Below, one piece after another: positions 22,991 to 33,324 of a stretch of DNA of 64,000 nucleotides; within the stretch, counting starts at the first letter, position 1; every line of letters starts with the position of its first letter. The translations under genes and the position numbers were made by a program. A model generated the notes under the pieces. It ran no database searches. It was given only the letters and a program-made list of their open reading frames with translations, and was not told where the DNA came from. Source of the stretch: Coniferiporia sulphurascens (Eukaryota; Basidiomycota; Agaricomycetes; Hymenochaetales; Hymenochaetaceae). Where the stretch lies: the NCBI GenBank assembly GCA_002794785.1, contig NBBA01000002.1, forward strand, positions 558,001 through 622,000, in the 5' to 3' direction.

Positions 22991-24819
22991 GATATAAATG
23001 GAGGTATGCGTCAGTCTATCTCATCAGATGATTTCTTGCGGTCAATTTAGACAAACCATAGAAATGTAATCTAGAAGTGTAGGAAAGCATGAGTCGATAT
23101 CCACGGCAGTCTTAAAGTACTAGTTTCTTACGCTCAGTTTCATGTATCTCGGATCGCGCACCGAAGCCGGGTAATAGGTACAGACCTGTGCACTAGTAAG
23201 TCCAAACAGTCTGTATACGGAGAAGTCAGCGATGACCGCAACATTGGGACGAACATATCGCTCACATAGCCGAGATAATCAACCCAATGAGCCCTGCACC
23301 TAGAGTACCATTGAGGTCTAAGGCAGGTGATAGTGAGCCAGTGGGGCCTAGAGACGTTGCACTCGTAGAAGACATGTCCAGTTTGTCTGATACCCGGTGA
23401 GGATTCTAAGGATGCGCGTGGGCCTCAGATGCATTAGCCAAGGACAGGGGCGCACCCTTTTAAATGCATCTACTAATACCCATGAAACTATCAGAAATCT
23501 GCACTACCTTGATGCACTGTTAGATGGCTAGACTCCTTGTAAGGATCATCCCGGACCTCATCAGCAGGACCCCAGGAGCTAATAGATAGTGTACCTGGAT
23601 GTCCAATAAGCAACATTGCCGGCGCAGCGAGCACAAAAGGGTTTCTTCCCGATTTAAACCCAATCCTCTTACATCCACCGCTTACGCTGTGCCCCAGAGA
23701 CAGCGGTGACTCGAACTCAGAATCACGCTCCGATGGGGACGATGGGAAGGAAAGCTATGATAAGAAAGTGCTCAGTCCACAAAAATAGAATATATATAGG
23801 ACTCCAAAAAGGCATCATATGCGCTCCGTGCAAGTGTTGCCAATCTGTAGGGGTGAGCCTTAGATAACACCAGTAAGCTACTTTGAACTCAGTGTATTCG
23901 CAACGCGGGATACAGGTGGTCTAAAGCTAGGGAGGGTAAAGGTGTGACAGGGTGAACTACTGCAGCTATTGCGTACTAGTCCGGGAGATGGTGTCAGTGG
24001 TCCCAGCTCACCGCTTGCATGAATTTTTATGATACTGTTTAGACTTCAACTGATCGCTTCGTGGAAGCAACTCGGCGAAGAAGCTGAGCCATTCAGCGCC
24101 CATAAAAACAATAGATGCTGCTCTCTCCATTCCATTTGACGAAGATAAGAGTTCGTCTTTCTTTCTTTTTCCACCTTGAATGACGAAAACAAATAATGTT
24201 AAGGACACTTGCGCTTACTACTACTCCTGATTTTTCCCCAGCGGCATCCTCCTTGAGATGCAGGAGCAGCAATTTATAAGCCGCAATCGGAATGTTGTTC
24301 AAAGTGGAAAGTTACATTCCAAATCAGAGAAACTCCAGGGACGAAGTCGTTATTGATTTATTGTGATGAGGACCGCTGCAAAACAAGTGTCGACTAGTAT
24401 GGCAGAATGCTGTACATAGGCAGTTGATGATTGGAGATGCGCCCAACCAACCAGCGCTGAATCCCCGAGGAGAGATATCATTCTCCTTTCCCCTAGGGGA
24501 TATCGGAGGGGAAAGAACAAGCGAGAGGTTGTGTATTAATTCGTGACAAGTGACTTCGTTAACCTCTACCAAGCTATATAGTGAGCTTGTAATTATTTGG
24601 CGTCATTTTGGTTCAACATATAACATCCCCTCGGGACTCCCTACACCACCTTAGAGAACTAGTAATCCCATGTAGGGATCTCCACCTCCCATCCGATATA
24701 TCGGAGGGGATATCAGCACTGTAACCAGCCGGTAAATATGGTGCAGGTGTTCATCTTCTCTTGCGACTTAAACGGTTCCTAATCCGAATAACAGCAGAAT
24801 TGATACTGTCAGCACGTAC
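22991..24819. other. Unresolved, no gene supported
   Basis: May hold the first exon and promoter of the DUF6534-like gene. A minus-strand pair of frames near 24093-24302 could be joined by a short GTAAGC...AG intron, but the product has no recognisable motif. An imperfect inverted motif with GATATCGGAGGGG lies at 24466-24520 and recurs near 24695. Otherwise stop-rich. Confidence 0.4.
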
Positions 24820-25244
24820 TTAGACGTCTAAACCGTCGAAGATTTCCGTCGAAATTTCTGTCTCCATCACGCATGCTAAGCTTGCGGCCAACTTCTTTTC
24901 TCTCGTACAATAAGTTTTGGCACACATAGAGTAACGTTGTAAGGAGGGACCAGCATACTGGTAAATGTGACATAGCAAGCATGTAGACTCAAGGGCTAGC
25001 GGGAAGCTCCTCGGGCTTTCGTCAACCTCCACTGCAATGTGATAGTTGGTTTCCATTCACACGTACGCTCGTCGGAGACGATGGAAGCTCTAACGGTGAC
25101 CGCAAGCTGGGAAGAAGTAGGCGAGTAGTCACATGAGTCCCGGTTGTTTATATTGCCAGCGGTCACAGCGAAGTGAAGTGCAGCCTTGAATACCCTGTTA
25201 ATGGTATTATCGAGTGCCAGAGACTTGCTACCACTAAAAGACAT
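24820..25244 (-). CDS. Hypothetical two-exon protein
   Basis: Candidate gene of 129 residues. Exon 1 (25067-25244) starts MSFSGSKSLALDN; exon 2 (24820-25031) ends GLDV. The intron would be GTACGT...TTGCAG and only 35 nt, shorter than any other here, but both exons are open to exactly this joint and the frame is kept. No domain recognised; exon 2 has several Cys (CLLCHIY, CAKTYC). Without splicing exon 1 would end at about 83 codons. Function unknown, and the gene itself is uncertain. Confidence 0.38.
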
Positions 25245-25481
25245 ATTGGCTACGGATCCCTTATAATGATAGGGCCAGCTGCACTGGCTTGGATTGAGTT
25301 TTTCATATCATAGATTTTAAGATCATGAAGACTCCCGATACCTTTAGGTGGAGGGTTATATATTCGACGCCCGTCCGCGGGAGTCGGGACATTGGACCTT
25401 TGGAGAGGATTTCCATGATGCTTTTTGTTGAGATTATAGGACGCCGGGTGTGTGCAAGACAATACGTGAAAGCGAATCCGG

Positions 25482-25605
25482 ACTCTGCCGCAAGTCGTGT
25501 CCGGCAATCGAGACCGCGTACGCACGCTCCGCAAGGCTTTTTTAAACTTGAGTGTGACAAACACTGGTAACATCGAGTGAGGCGTTCAACTGACACGAGT
25601 AATGG
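25482..25605 (+). repeat. Short dispersed repeat R3, copy 1
   Basis: Shares with 33757-33880 the blocks ATCGAGACCG, CGCACGCTCCGC, GTGTGACAA, CACTGGTAA and AGTGAGGCGTTCAACTGACA, in the same order and orientation. Probably debris of a transposable element; no coding sequence. Confidence 0.6.
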
Positions 25606-26658
25606 GGGAGGGGGAACGGATCGGGGGGGGAGGAATAAACCGCTCCACACCATTGGCAATGGAAAAAACAAAAGGGGAGGGGGGTTGGCCCACCGTCATC
25701 CACACCCAAAGGCACTGTTGTCTGCCATCACCAGAGTGGGTTGTGTTTCCTAAGGGTGACACGTACATTTCATCAGTCGTTTTCTTGATTGTGATCACTC
25801 CTCATGGGGTCGGACGCGTAAGGTGTCAGGTGACAAGGACAGCGAGCTCGACTCGACGCATATTGTTATGAAGCGCCGGGCAGAGTTCGAACGTGAGTTT
25901 CGGTGGAGAGGAGGAACCCAGTCACGTAACTCTGCCTTCTATGACCATCGCTCTAACTCGCCAAAGCGGTGCGTATCCTGAGATATCCCTGTTTTTCTCC
26001 GCTCATGCTGAATGATACGATTCTTTTTACAGTTCCCCAATGATTTCGACATCAGAGACGTTCCCATTACAACCATCTGACATGACAGAGTCGGTAAACA
26101 TTGGCGGTCAAGCTCGTGCTAGGCAAGACAGCTCTCCGTTGGTCATGCTTCCGGCACCCTTGGCAATGAATGCACGATCGGGTTCAGTTAATGCTTTGTC
26201 AACGTCTACCTCAACTGGATTCTCTCGCACCAGCAAGGAGGTCCAACTCTGGAACTTAGACATGAGGATCCATCAAATCATGTGAGAATGTCGTTACGCA
26301 CCATACATCCCTGCAAACTGAAGTCCTGCACAAATTTTGCAACGATTACCATGCCTGGGTAGAGGAGTGCATGCATGCCAATCTGCACATTCTCATCCGT
26401 TAAGGTCAGCAGAAATTGGAGAAAGGGGTATCCCAGCAGTGGCGTTGTCAGTGCTGGGGAGGGGGATGGGAGCGAGACAAGACAAGAAGACGACAGAAAA
26501 AAACGACGACGCGACTTTGGGATTTACCGGACAGTTACCCAAAGTGGATAACAACGCACGTTGTTGCTGTCATTTTCCTTTGCCGACATCCGTCATGTCT
26601 ATGACCCGAGGGCCACAAAGCAAAGGCAAGCTTTCAGAAATTCTTTTTTACTGCACCA
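25606..26658. other. No gene supported
   Basis: Short frames only. An 80-codon plus-strand frame at 26040-26285 is Ser/Thr-rich without motif. The stretch at 25602-25690 has runs of G. Confidence 0.45.
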
Positions 26659-27830
26659 TGGCTAGTGATGGTGAGGAAGACTGTCTTAATTGAAAAAATT
26701 CTTCTTCAAGAGGCCGCTGCCTCGTCAACGTCTGCAAAATCCCATACTCACGCTGAACGCTGCAAGCGAGCCCACTGCCCAGTGACAAGCCGAGCTCAAG
26801 AATGTGCAGTACAGGAAGAAGAGTTCGCGCAAGCTTGAGGAGGAAGTTCTCAAAGAAGGTCTCAGGCATAGTCTCTTTGAACGCGCGCAGGCGGAGGAGC
26901 ATGAGCTTGGGCTACAGAACAAGGCGATGAGCATGATCCTTAAGATGGGCTTCAAGCCTGTGAGACTCTCGGGCGAGGTGGTGAGCCAAGCACATCCGCT
27001 CCAACGACCGGCATCTCGTCCGGTCCACCTTTTCTTGCGTCCTCTTACACCCGGAACCTAACCCCAGTGTCCCCACAACTGAGGGCCCCGATCTTCAACG
27101 CCGGGTGCTGCCTCTTCTTGTGGATGTATGGTCTGGTGCGCACGTGTTGCCTTTGCTGCCAGCCTTGACTACTGACTGATCCGGGCCCACCATCGCGGCA
27201 CGGCGGCACTCACACTTTCTTTTTGCCTTTCATCTCTTACAGGGAGGAAGGGTATTGGACTCGGTAAACGTGCTACATCGACCTAAGCGGCGGAGCGCTT
27301 CGCGAAGGCCGCGTGTATTGGCGAAGAAGCGTCGAAGGCGACGTGCCGAAGCCGCACACATGCAGACTACGAGGAGCGTCGTGCGATGGGACGGCTCCTT
27401 GGCACGACGTGCACACTAATATTGCCCAACAAGAGGGCTGGAGTGCAGGTAAGCCCGTCTGTTGCTCGGTTCTCCCTTGGAGTTTGCTGTTGCTACGCCC
27501 TCTCTTCCCTCCCTGCAAGACACTGCGACCTTCCCTGCTGAGCTGCTGGAGCTACCCTCCGGCAGTGACGGTGACGGCAAGAGGGTTGAGTCGCACGGAA
27601 ACTGCTTGGCGATCGAGAGACAGAGTGCGAGAGGTTACGGCAATGGATACATCCTCTGGACCACCGTGCACCGGGCAGTGAATCTGGCGTGGGCTCAGAG
27701 CAACCGAAGTCACCTCGAAGAGACGCATGCCTTCCACTATCACTATTAGAAGAGATCATCGAAGATGCAACGGTATTCCTGCAGCTTGGCGTAAGCATTC
27801 CATTTCACAGACGATCACTTGTGGGTTCAA
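26659..27830 (+). pseudogene. GPATCH11-like G-patch protein, decayed
   Basis: Remnant of a G-patch protein of the GPATCH11/CCDC75 type, whose active relatives bind RNA-processing helicases. Seen in order: MASDGEEDCLN from ATG 26659 then a stop; LLQEAAASSTSAKSH in a shifted frame; RKLEEEVLKEGLRHSLFERA; NKAMSMILKMGFKP, the start of the G-patch; then a one-base loss before ETLGRGGEPST, visible only in the next frame; after an intron with GTGCGC and TTACAG ends, GRKGIGLGKRA at about 27250; a TAA; AAERFAKAACIGEEASK and DYEERRAMGRLL; and finally LPLSLLEEIIEDATVFLQLGV near 27740. The domain order is complete, but there are several frameshifts and stops and many Arg-to-Cys/His type changes, as expected from C-to-T decay. 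A functional copy may exist elsewhere. Confidence 0.72.
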
Positions 27831-28165
27831 GGTTGCCCGGCTCAGGCTCCGCTTCTACAAGAACTAGTCTGGGACCAAGAAGAAGGCATTTCTACTTTAT
27901 GCGAAGGAGCACACGGGGGACAGCGGTATGTCTGTTACGTGCTGACTCATTTGTATCCGTAGATACTGCACTATTGTCCACACACCGGCATGTGTGTACA
28001 AGTCATGGCGCTTGTACATGCAGATGGGCAGCAGCAGCAGCAACATCGTGGTGCACGGATTGTCAGCAGTAGCAACGGCACACACGCGCGAATCGATTGC
28101 AACAGCAGCAGCAAGGGCCATGTGAGTTGAAACCCCTCCCAATATTATTTTTTGTTAATGGTCTT
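27831..28165. other. Short CAG-rich region, no gene
   Basis: Contains CAGCAG runs at about 28025-28045 and 28100-28115, possibly the 3' remains of the G-patch pseudogene. No intact frame. Confidence 0.45.
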
Positions 28166-28508
28166 GGAACGGATCGGTGCGATCCGTTCCACCTCCCCCA
28201 TTATTTTTTTTCTTATTAGAATTTAGAACGGATCGCAGCGATCCGTTCCTTCTTCCCTTTGGTATTTTTCTTGTTAAGACTCAGTTGAACGGATCGGTGC
28301 GATCCGTTCCCCAATTATCAATTTTTTCTTATTATTAGTATTGGACTTGGAACGGATCGCACTGGATCCGTTCCCTCTCATTAGTATGTTACTTAGTAGT
28401 CTCATTACAAAGTGTGTATATGCCTAACTTAATGAAAAGGAATGGATCCAAAGGATCCGTTCTGGATCGGATCTTTCTATTAAATAGACATCCGATCGAT
28501 CGGATGTC
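28166..28508. repeat. Array of six GGATC-core palindromes
   Basis: Hairpin-forming units at 28166-28190, 28226-28249, 28287-28310, 28349-28374, 28439-28463 and 28487-28508. The first four share arms GGAACGGATC / GATCCGTTCC around a 3-6 base loop; the fifth has arms GGAATGGATCC / GGATCCGTTCT; the last is a perfect 22-bp palindrome centred on GATCGATC. Spacers are 35-60 bases and AT-rich, several with TTTTTCTTATTA-like runs. The units lie directly upstream of the duplicated segment. Confidence 0.9.
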
Positions 28509-28520
28509 CTGTGGTGCCCG

Positions 28521-28871
28521 GAATAAACCCCAACATACCGTCGGCATGATGGCGTCAGGCATCCTTCATAATGCTCAGTACCACCGGGTCGCGCTTGGCC
28601 TCTGCGACGTCGAGTGGCCGGAGGACCATCCTCGCGGAAAACTCGGCCAACGGTGGATTGTCATCGTTCGCGAGGAGCCCACGCTTACGGAGGCACCGGA
28701 AAACTTCGAACCGGTTCCGCTCCTTGTCAATGAGGAGGAAGAGGATAAAAGGGCGGTTGATTGGATGAAGAGGTATGGGTTTACGGAAAGGAGATTGCGG
28801 GGTCGTGGGTGTCTGTTCCTCGCGAAGTGGTTCCTGGCTTGCAGTATTATCCGCTCGAATATTACGACTAG
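28521..28871 (+). pseudogene. Hypothetical protein in duplicated segment, copy 2, frameshifted
   Basis: Matches the 19005-19385 gene from NKPQHTVGMMASG through RAVDWMKRYGFT. A one-base loss at about 28786 (GGAAAGGAG against GGATGAGGAG in copy 1) then shifts the frame, so the conserved ending LQYYPLEYYD survives only in another frame up to TAG 28869-28871. Upstream, the open frame runs into the palindrome array, so the original start is lost too. Confidence 0.65.
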
Positions 28872-30401
28872 TGCGTTCACTGCGCTGTGTTGAGCCGCTC
28901 AGCAATATACCGTCTGATCTGCGACCATGTGTTTACAGTTAGATGCCTTTGCCACAAGCTTCGAGAAGGCATTAATATTCCTTTTCCCCAAGCGTCGAAT
29001 GCCATTACAGACTGGTCGTGTTCTAACATAGAGGCATAACTAAGTAAGTGTGCTTAGCCGCGGGCCAAATAGGGCACCAGGAGGACACCAGATGCCGCTC
29101 GCGATTCAGAGTCGGAAGGGCTCATGCCACGTGCCAGGAACGTAATCGACGGTGTCATGGGTGTGGCAGGGGCCTGGCGATTCTTGTAGAGGTCGCGTGC
29201 ACGCTTCCTTTCTCCTTTCCTCATTTTATTTTATGTGAACTTTGCCTCAGGCTGAAGTAAACCGCGCGGAGTCAGGGTAGGGAATTCGGCATTACGACGT
29301 GCTTGGTCTGCCGCACAAGCATCACGCAGACGACGACGACTGCTTAAGGACCTCAAAAGAAATATGATATAACCGAGAAGACAGTGAGGAAAGCGAAAGA
29401 AGCGAAAGAAGCCGCAAGTTGCCTTCGCTAATCCGGCGGCTTTCTAATTATGCAAATAGCTCATCACCCCTTTTCATTTGGCACCAACTCACTGCTCAAC
29501 CATCACACTCAACTCCTAGCCTAGCATCAACGTCAGGTTAAAGCCATGTGACGCGGAGGATGTGCTGCGACTGCTGCCAGTCTGCTGCGTGGCCTCCGTG
29601 TCATTGGGATATATGACGCGCCTTTATCCTGGACAACACAGTGGCGATGCGCACTCCCCGGATTCCTGGCAAGGACGACGAGGATGGAGAGCCACTCCGT
29701 GGGTCCACGTGCAGGTTAATTTGAGCAGGATGCCTCTCGCGTGTGCGCTCCATTGTACTTCCCCCAAACGAAGTGACATCGGACAATTCGGGCACGTTCC
29801 TGCAGCTCATGGCCAGAGGTGCGGTGCGCGAAAGTGATAGATGCAGTTGGATGGCCGTTGATACGATGTACGTTGTACCTATATACCTCTCTACGAATGT
29901 TAACGAATGATTCATTAATCGGCCAGATGTTTTATCGATCGTTTGATTAACGAATTAATATTACCGTAAGTCTTCCTTTGCAAAGTTACACTCCAGCGAT
30001 TAGTTTGATCTTACACACTATAGATGTAACACATAGAAGAATCCGTGTGGATTTCTGCGCAATATATGATACTGCCTGATAATACCTCTGGAGATGAAGT
30101 TATCGGCTTGAGGACCCACATACGTAACGACTTCCTTCACTCCATCAAATACGGCGGCCCCACACATCCATGGCCTTGATATCATGTACCACACTCGGCG
30201 GCCGGATACGCTTGGGGAGGACTGCTGTTCCGTGGGCGAATCTGCGTCGGACTTGGACGAACTCCGAATTCTGGCAGTTAAGCTTCAACGCAGGGCTAGG
30301 CTTCGTCTCTCTTACAGAACAACACTATGACTTCTATATGTACTGCACGATTGTTCTTGTATCCTTGAGGGACACATTCTAACAACTCCTTCGTTCAGGG
30401 A

Positions 30402-30830
30402 ATGCGACGCTTTCGTGCACCAAAGCTGGTCAGGGCGGCGGATAAGTACGGTATTTTGGCTGATTATGGCACAACTTGCATTTTTGACTCAATCTCTTAT
30501 GGCTCTCACAATGGCAACGGATACCGTTGTAAGTGGATTGAAAATGTACGATACGCATCCCACTTTAATCAGCCTGTGGACAACGGCTCCCCAGCAGATA
30601 TTTACGCCCGAGTCAACGAATAGACGCTGGCACGGCTTCGGTTCATTGAATACGTTTGAAAGGTGCGGGTTAATCTCAAGTTCTCACTACAGGATACTGG
30701 ACTCCCTCATCCATGCTTCAAGTAGCAGGCCGCGACAATATCTATCGGGGACAATAGCAGATATGAGGAAGTTATGGGCGCCCTCGCTAAACTATCAGAG
30801 TGCAACAAGTCGATGAGAAAGCATACTTAG
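30402..30830 (+). pseudogene. BTB remnant, plus strand
   Basis: The frame at 30402-30623 begins with RFRAPKLVRAADKYGIL, resembling the helix ARAADKYDILDL that follows the BTB domain in the 8113 gene; looser resemblance continues (NVRYASHFNQPVDN against ARYISQFIPPINT) before stops. Only a fragment of the middle of a BTB gene remains. Confidence 0.45.
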
Positions 30831-31057
30831 ATGGACTCCTCCCCGTAAGCAATCAAATTATACGATAAGCTGTGAAGCGGTGAGGCCTGTGAAGCGGATT
30901 TTTCGAAGACTCATGGTGTGTCAAATAAACTTCTGCAATCCATCGATTGCTTTTTTGACTGAAGTCATAAAAAGGTCTTTGCTAGATACACACAGCGGTC
31001 GTCATCATATAAGTGCTATATGTTTCCGTTTCTTGTTTGAGATCAGATGCGACTCAC

Positions 31058-31597
31058 TTATAACACGGAGAATTTCGAGGCAATGCGAGAGTCGATCTTC
31101 TCAAGTTCTGATATTAACTCTAGAGGAGTGAGGTCGAGACTGAGGATTTTGCTGGACGCGATCTTGGCTTCCTCCTCCCAGCCACGAATAACGGCGAATG
31201 TGTACATCCCTACAGGGGCCTGAATTAACATCCGTGATGTAGCTTCTTCGTGGAACGTGCGGTGGCAAATGGCGCATAACAAGCCGGGCATACCGCGTTT
31301 GTCTGCTGCTTTAGCAATCGCGTCGGGTGACTTGGCTACCGCTTCCCACGGCTTGCGTCTCTCCCGCCCTAAGTCCGTATATGCTGCGTCGAGAAGGGTA
31401 GCAAAGACGTTGGTGCCCTCAGTCACGGGTGTGGGATCAGAGAGATCCTCGGGATCATCGCGCGGTGTAGCCAACATGTCGCGAAAGACGCCAGAAGTAA
31501 GTTTAAGAATCTGGGAGTGAACGTGTAACTTCGTTCCACCTTTAGAAGATATGACAAGGTCGGTGTCCGGGAAAGAGCAGAAGGGATAACTTGGTGA
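31058..31597 (-). pseudogene. BTB gene, truncated, no start
   Basis: Open for 179 codons on the minus strand: FPDTDLVISSKGG, KLHVHSQILKLTSGVFRDML, then a BTB-like middle (ATLLDAAY, GMPGLLCAICHR) and GWEEEAKIASSKILSLDLT, ending SRIASKFSVL. It is closest to the intact gene at 35394-36260, which has the same blocks (HVHSQILKLVSGVFRDML, EEAKIASRQTLGLDLT) but continues for about 100 residues. No ATG precedes the domain; an upstream TAA closes the frame. The 5' piece also exists at 20860-20970. Confidence 0.7.
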
Positions 31598-31617
31598 CTT
31601 AGCTTAAGCTAGATTAG

Positions 31618-31737
31618 TTGTCTCATTACAAAATTTGTATATGCCTAATTTAATGTAAAGGAGCGGATCCTTTGGATCTGTTCTGGATCGCCGGCCCCGG
31701 CCCGGGATCTTTCTACTAAATAGACATCTGATCGATC
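31618..31737 (+). repeat. Right flanking copy of the GTCTCATTAC repeat
   Basis: Matches 28398-28500: GTCTCATTACAAA, ATATGCCTAA, TTAATG, a GGATCC-centred palindrome, TTCTGGATC, then TTTCTACTAAATAGACATC. It carries an extra GC-rich insert (CCGGCCCCGGCCCGG) at about 31691-31705. Confidence 0.75.
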
Positions 31738-31865
31738 ATCCATCACGAACATTTACCGAAATATGTACCTGTTACGTATTGCAAGCTTGCAAGCTTGCAA
31801 GCACTTGCAATACGTAACAGATGCATAGAATTATGTACATAATTCGGTAAATGTTCGTGATGGAT
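31738..31865. mobile_element. MITE-like hairpin element, 128 bp
   Basis: Near-perfect inverted repeat: outer arms ATCCATCACGAACATTTACC (31738-31757) and its complement ending at 31865, inner arms CTGTTACGTATTGCAAG (31769-31785) and its complement at 31804-31820. The loop contains repeated GCAAGCTT. The left arm lacks about 15 bases found in the right arm. It sits exactly where the related sequence at 28487-28508 has an uninterrupted palindrome, so it appears to be an insertion. No coding capacity. Confidence 0.7.
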
Positions 31866-31881
31866 GTCCTGTGGTGACTGC

Positions 31882-31888
31882 TATATAA
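31882..31888 (+). promoter_or_regulatory. TATA box of the CVNH gene
   Basis: CTATATAAG context, 134 bases before the ATG at 32022 and only 17 bases after the hairpin element. Position and consensus fit a core promoter; transcription is not shown. Confidence 0.55.
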
Positions 31889-32021
31889 GCATGCACACTT
31901 TTTTTGTACAGCTACCAGGAATCCCAAACTACATCGCATCGAGCTTATTGCGCATTTGGTTTGTACAGATGCTCCATAGTTTTTTCTCCGACCTAACCTA
32001 CCATTGTTGATGTAGATATCG

Positions 32022-33324
32022 ATGTCACTTACTACTGTTGAGCTCAAGCAGCGTCTTGGAAACGTAAACCAATCCTTCTATGCGGACTCTGTCAGCCTCC
32101 GCAGCTCTGCACAGTCGGGTCAGCTTTACAACAACATCTCTCGTGATTCATTTGTAAGCGACAGCAGCGGGGGAGAAAAGCCGTAAGCACTTTTTTTTGA
32201 GTTTCTGTCTGGAAGACTTTCCGAGTCTGGTCGCTAGCTGATCACTGTCCATAGGCATGAATCTATTCTGCTGTCGTGCTCTTTCTTCGTGCTCCATGGT
32301 TCAGTTCTCCGGGCATTATGCCTCGGCAGAGACGGGAAAATGCACGCGGCCGACATCGATTTGAATAACCATTATGCTAACAAAAATGGTTCCTTTGTAT
32401 CCGGTGACAACCATTTCTATCACACTTCAAATCAGAACCTTAAGCTTCAAGTCTCCTCAAAGAGCGTCCTTTTGTGCACTGAACTCCTGGACTAGGACAA
32501 AAACTTCAAGTCTGCAGAGGTTGACTTATCGATTTGCATTGTGAATGACTGCGGAAGGCTGACATTTGTCAAACAGTAAGTGAATCAGCTTGATCCGTTT
32601 GGCATTAATACTGACGTCCAGCTTGTACTCAGTGACGGGTTGTTTGATCGTGATGGCTTCTTTGCTAAGCTGTTGGAACGAGTACCCTTTGTTGGATTTG
32701 TCGTTGCAGGAATACACTTCGCAGCAGGAAATGACGTCTGTGTTTCACAGTATAAAGCAATTGTTAATGTAACTAACACTCTATCTTGTCTCTTTGGCAG
32801 GATCACGCCCTCCGTGCGGTATCATACTGCGCAAACTCAACAATTGTTGTGCTTGGCATTGCCATCGACGCTATCTTCGGTGGACCACTGGGTGCGGCAA
32901 TTGGTGCGGGAATTGCGACACCCATAGGCGTTCTTGTTGAAACACAGGTGGCTGGGCACTTCATCCACGATCCTCGGCTCAAAGGGCAGTTTGAAGAGGC
33001 CACCATTGGACGCTACCTCTATGAGACAATCCGAAACATGCTTGCAGCTGGCACTGCCGTGGCCTTTGCTGGCATGGTCTCTAATATGGCCGGTGAAGCG
33101 CTTAAAGCCGCATGCTCCGAGATCGTTGCGGCGCTTGGCACATATGGGGTTAAGACTTCGATCGACGTGGTGTCATATGCTCTTCTAAAAAAGTACATTC
33201 TCTTACTAATAGTCTACATACATCCTGACCTTCTCTCGCCTGCAGAGTTTCCGATGCCCTCGTGGAGGAGAACATACCCCAGGAATGGCTGCATGTTGAG
33301 GAGAAGCTTAAAGCCATGAAGTGA
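32022..33324 (+). CDS. Cyanovirin-N homology (CVNH) lectin with hydrophobic C-terminal region; in-frame TAG
   Basis: Five exons: 32022-32182, 32255-32575, 32633-32735, 32801-33192 and 33246-33324; introns 72, 57, 65 and 53 nt, GT-AG, all in phase; 351 codons before the TGA. Residues 1-53 are Ser-rich. Exon 2 encodes both CVNH repeats: GSVLRALCLGRDGKMHAADI, DLNNHYANKNGSF, then VLLCTELLD and AEVDLSICIVNDCGRLTF. CVNH proteins bind high-mannose glycans. Between the two halves an in-frame TAG (32493-32495) interrupts the domain; similarity resumes immediately after it and no intron fits, so the gene is a pseudogene, a null allele, a read-through gene or carries a base error. Exons 3-4 encode a Gly/Ala-rich hydrophobic region (GGPLGAAIGAGIATPIGVLV; MLAAGTAVAFAGMVSNMAG), probably membrane-inserting. 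The last exon is a charged helix. Confidence 0.75.

Larger units (their letters stand above)
28521..31613 (+). repeat. Duplicated segment, copy 2 (about 3.1 kb)
   Basis: Matches 19034-20857 over 28521-30322 and 20860-20970 over 31500-31613, with 30323-31499 extra; part of that (30789-31085) matches 17981-18192. It is bracketed by direct copies of a roughly 100-bp sequence starting GTCTCATTACAAA (28398 and 31620) and ending near TCCTGTGGTG (28507 and 31867). Such bracketing suggests insertion or recombination between short repeats, although no transposase is seen. Confidence 0.8.
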
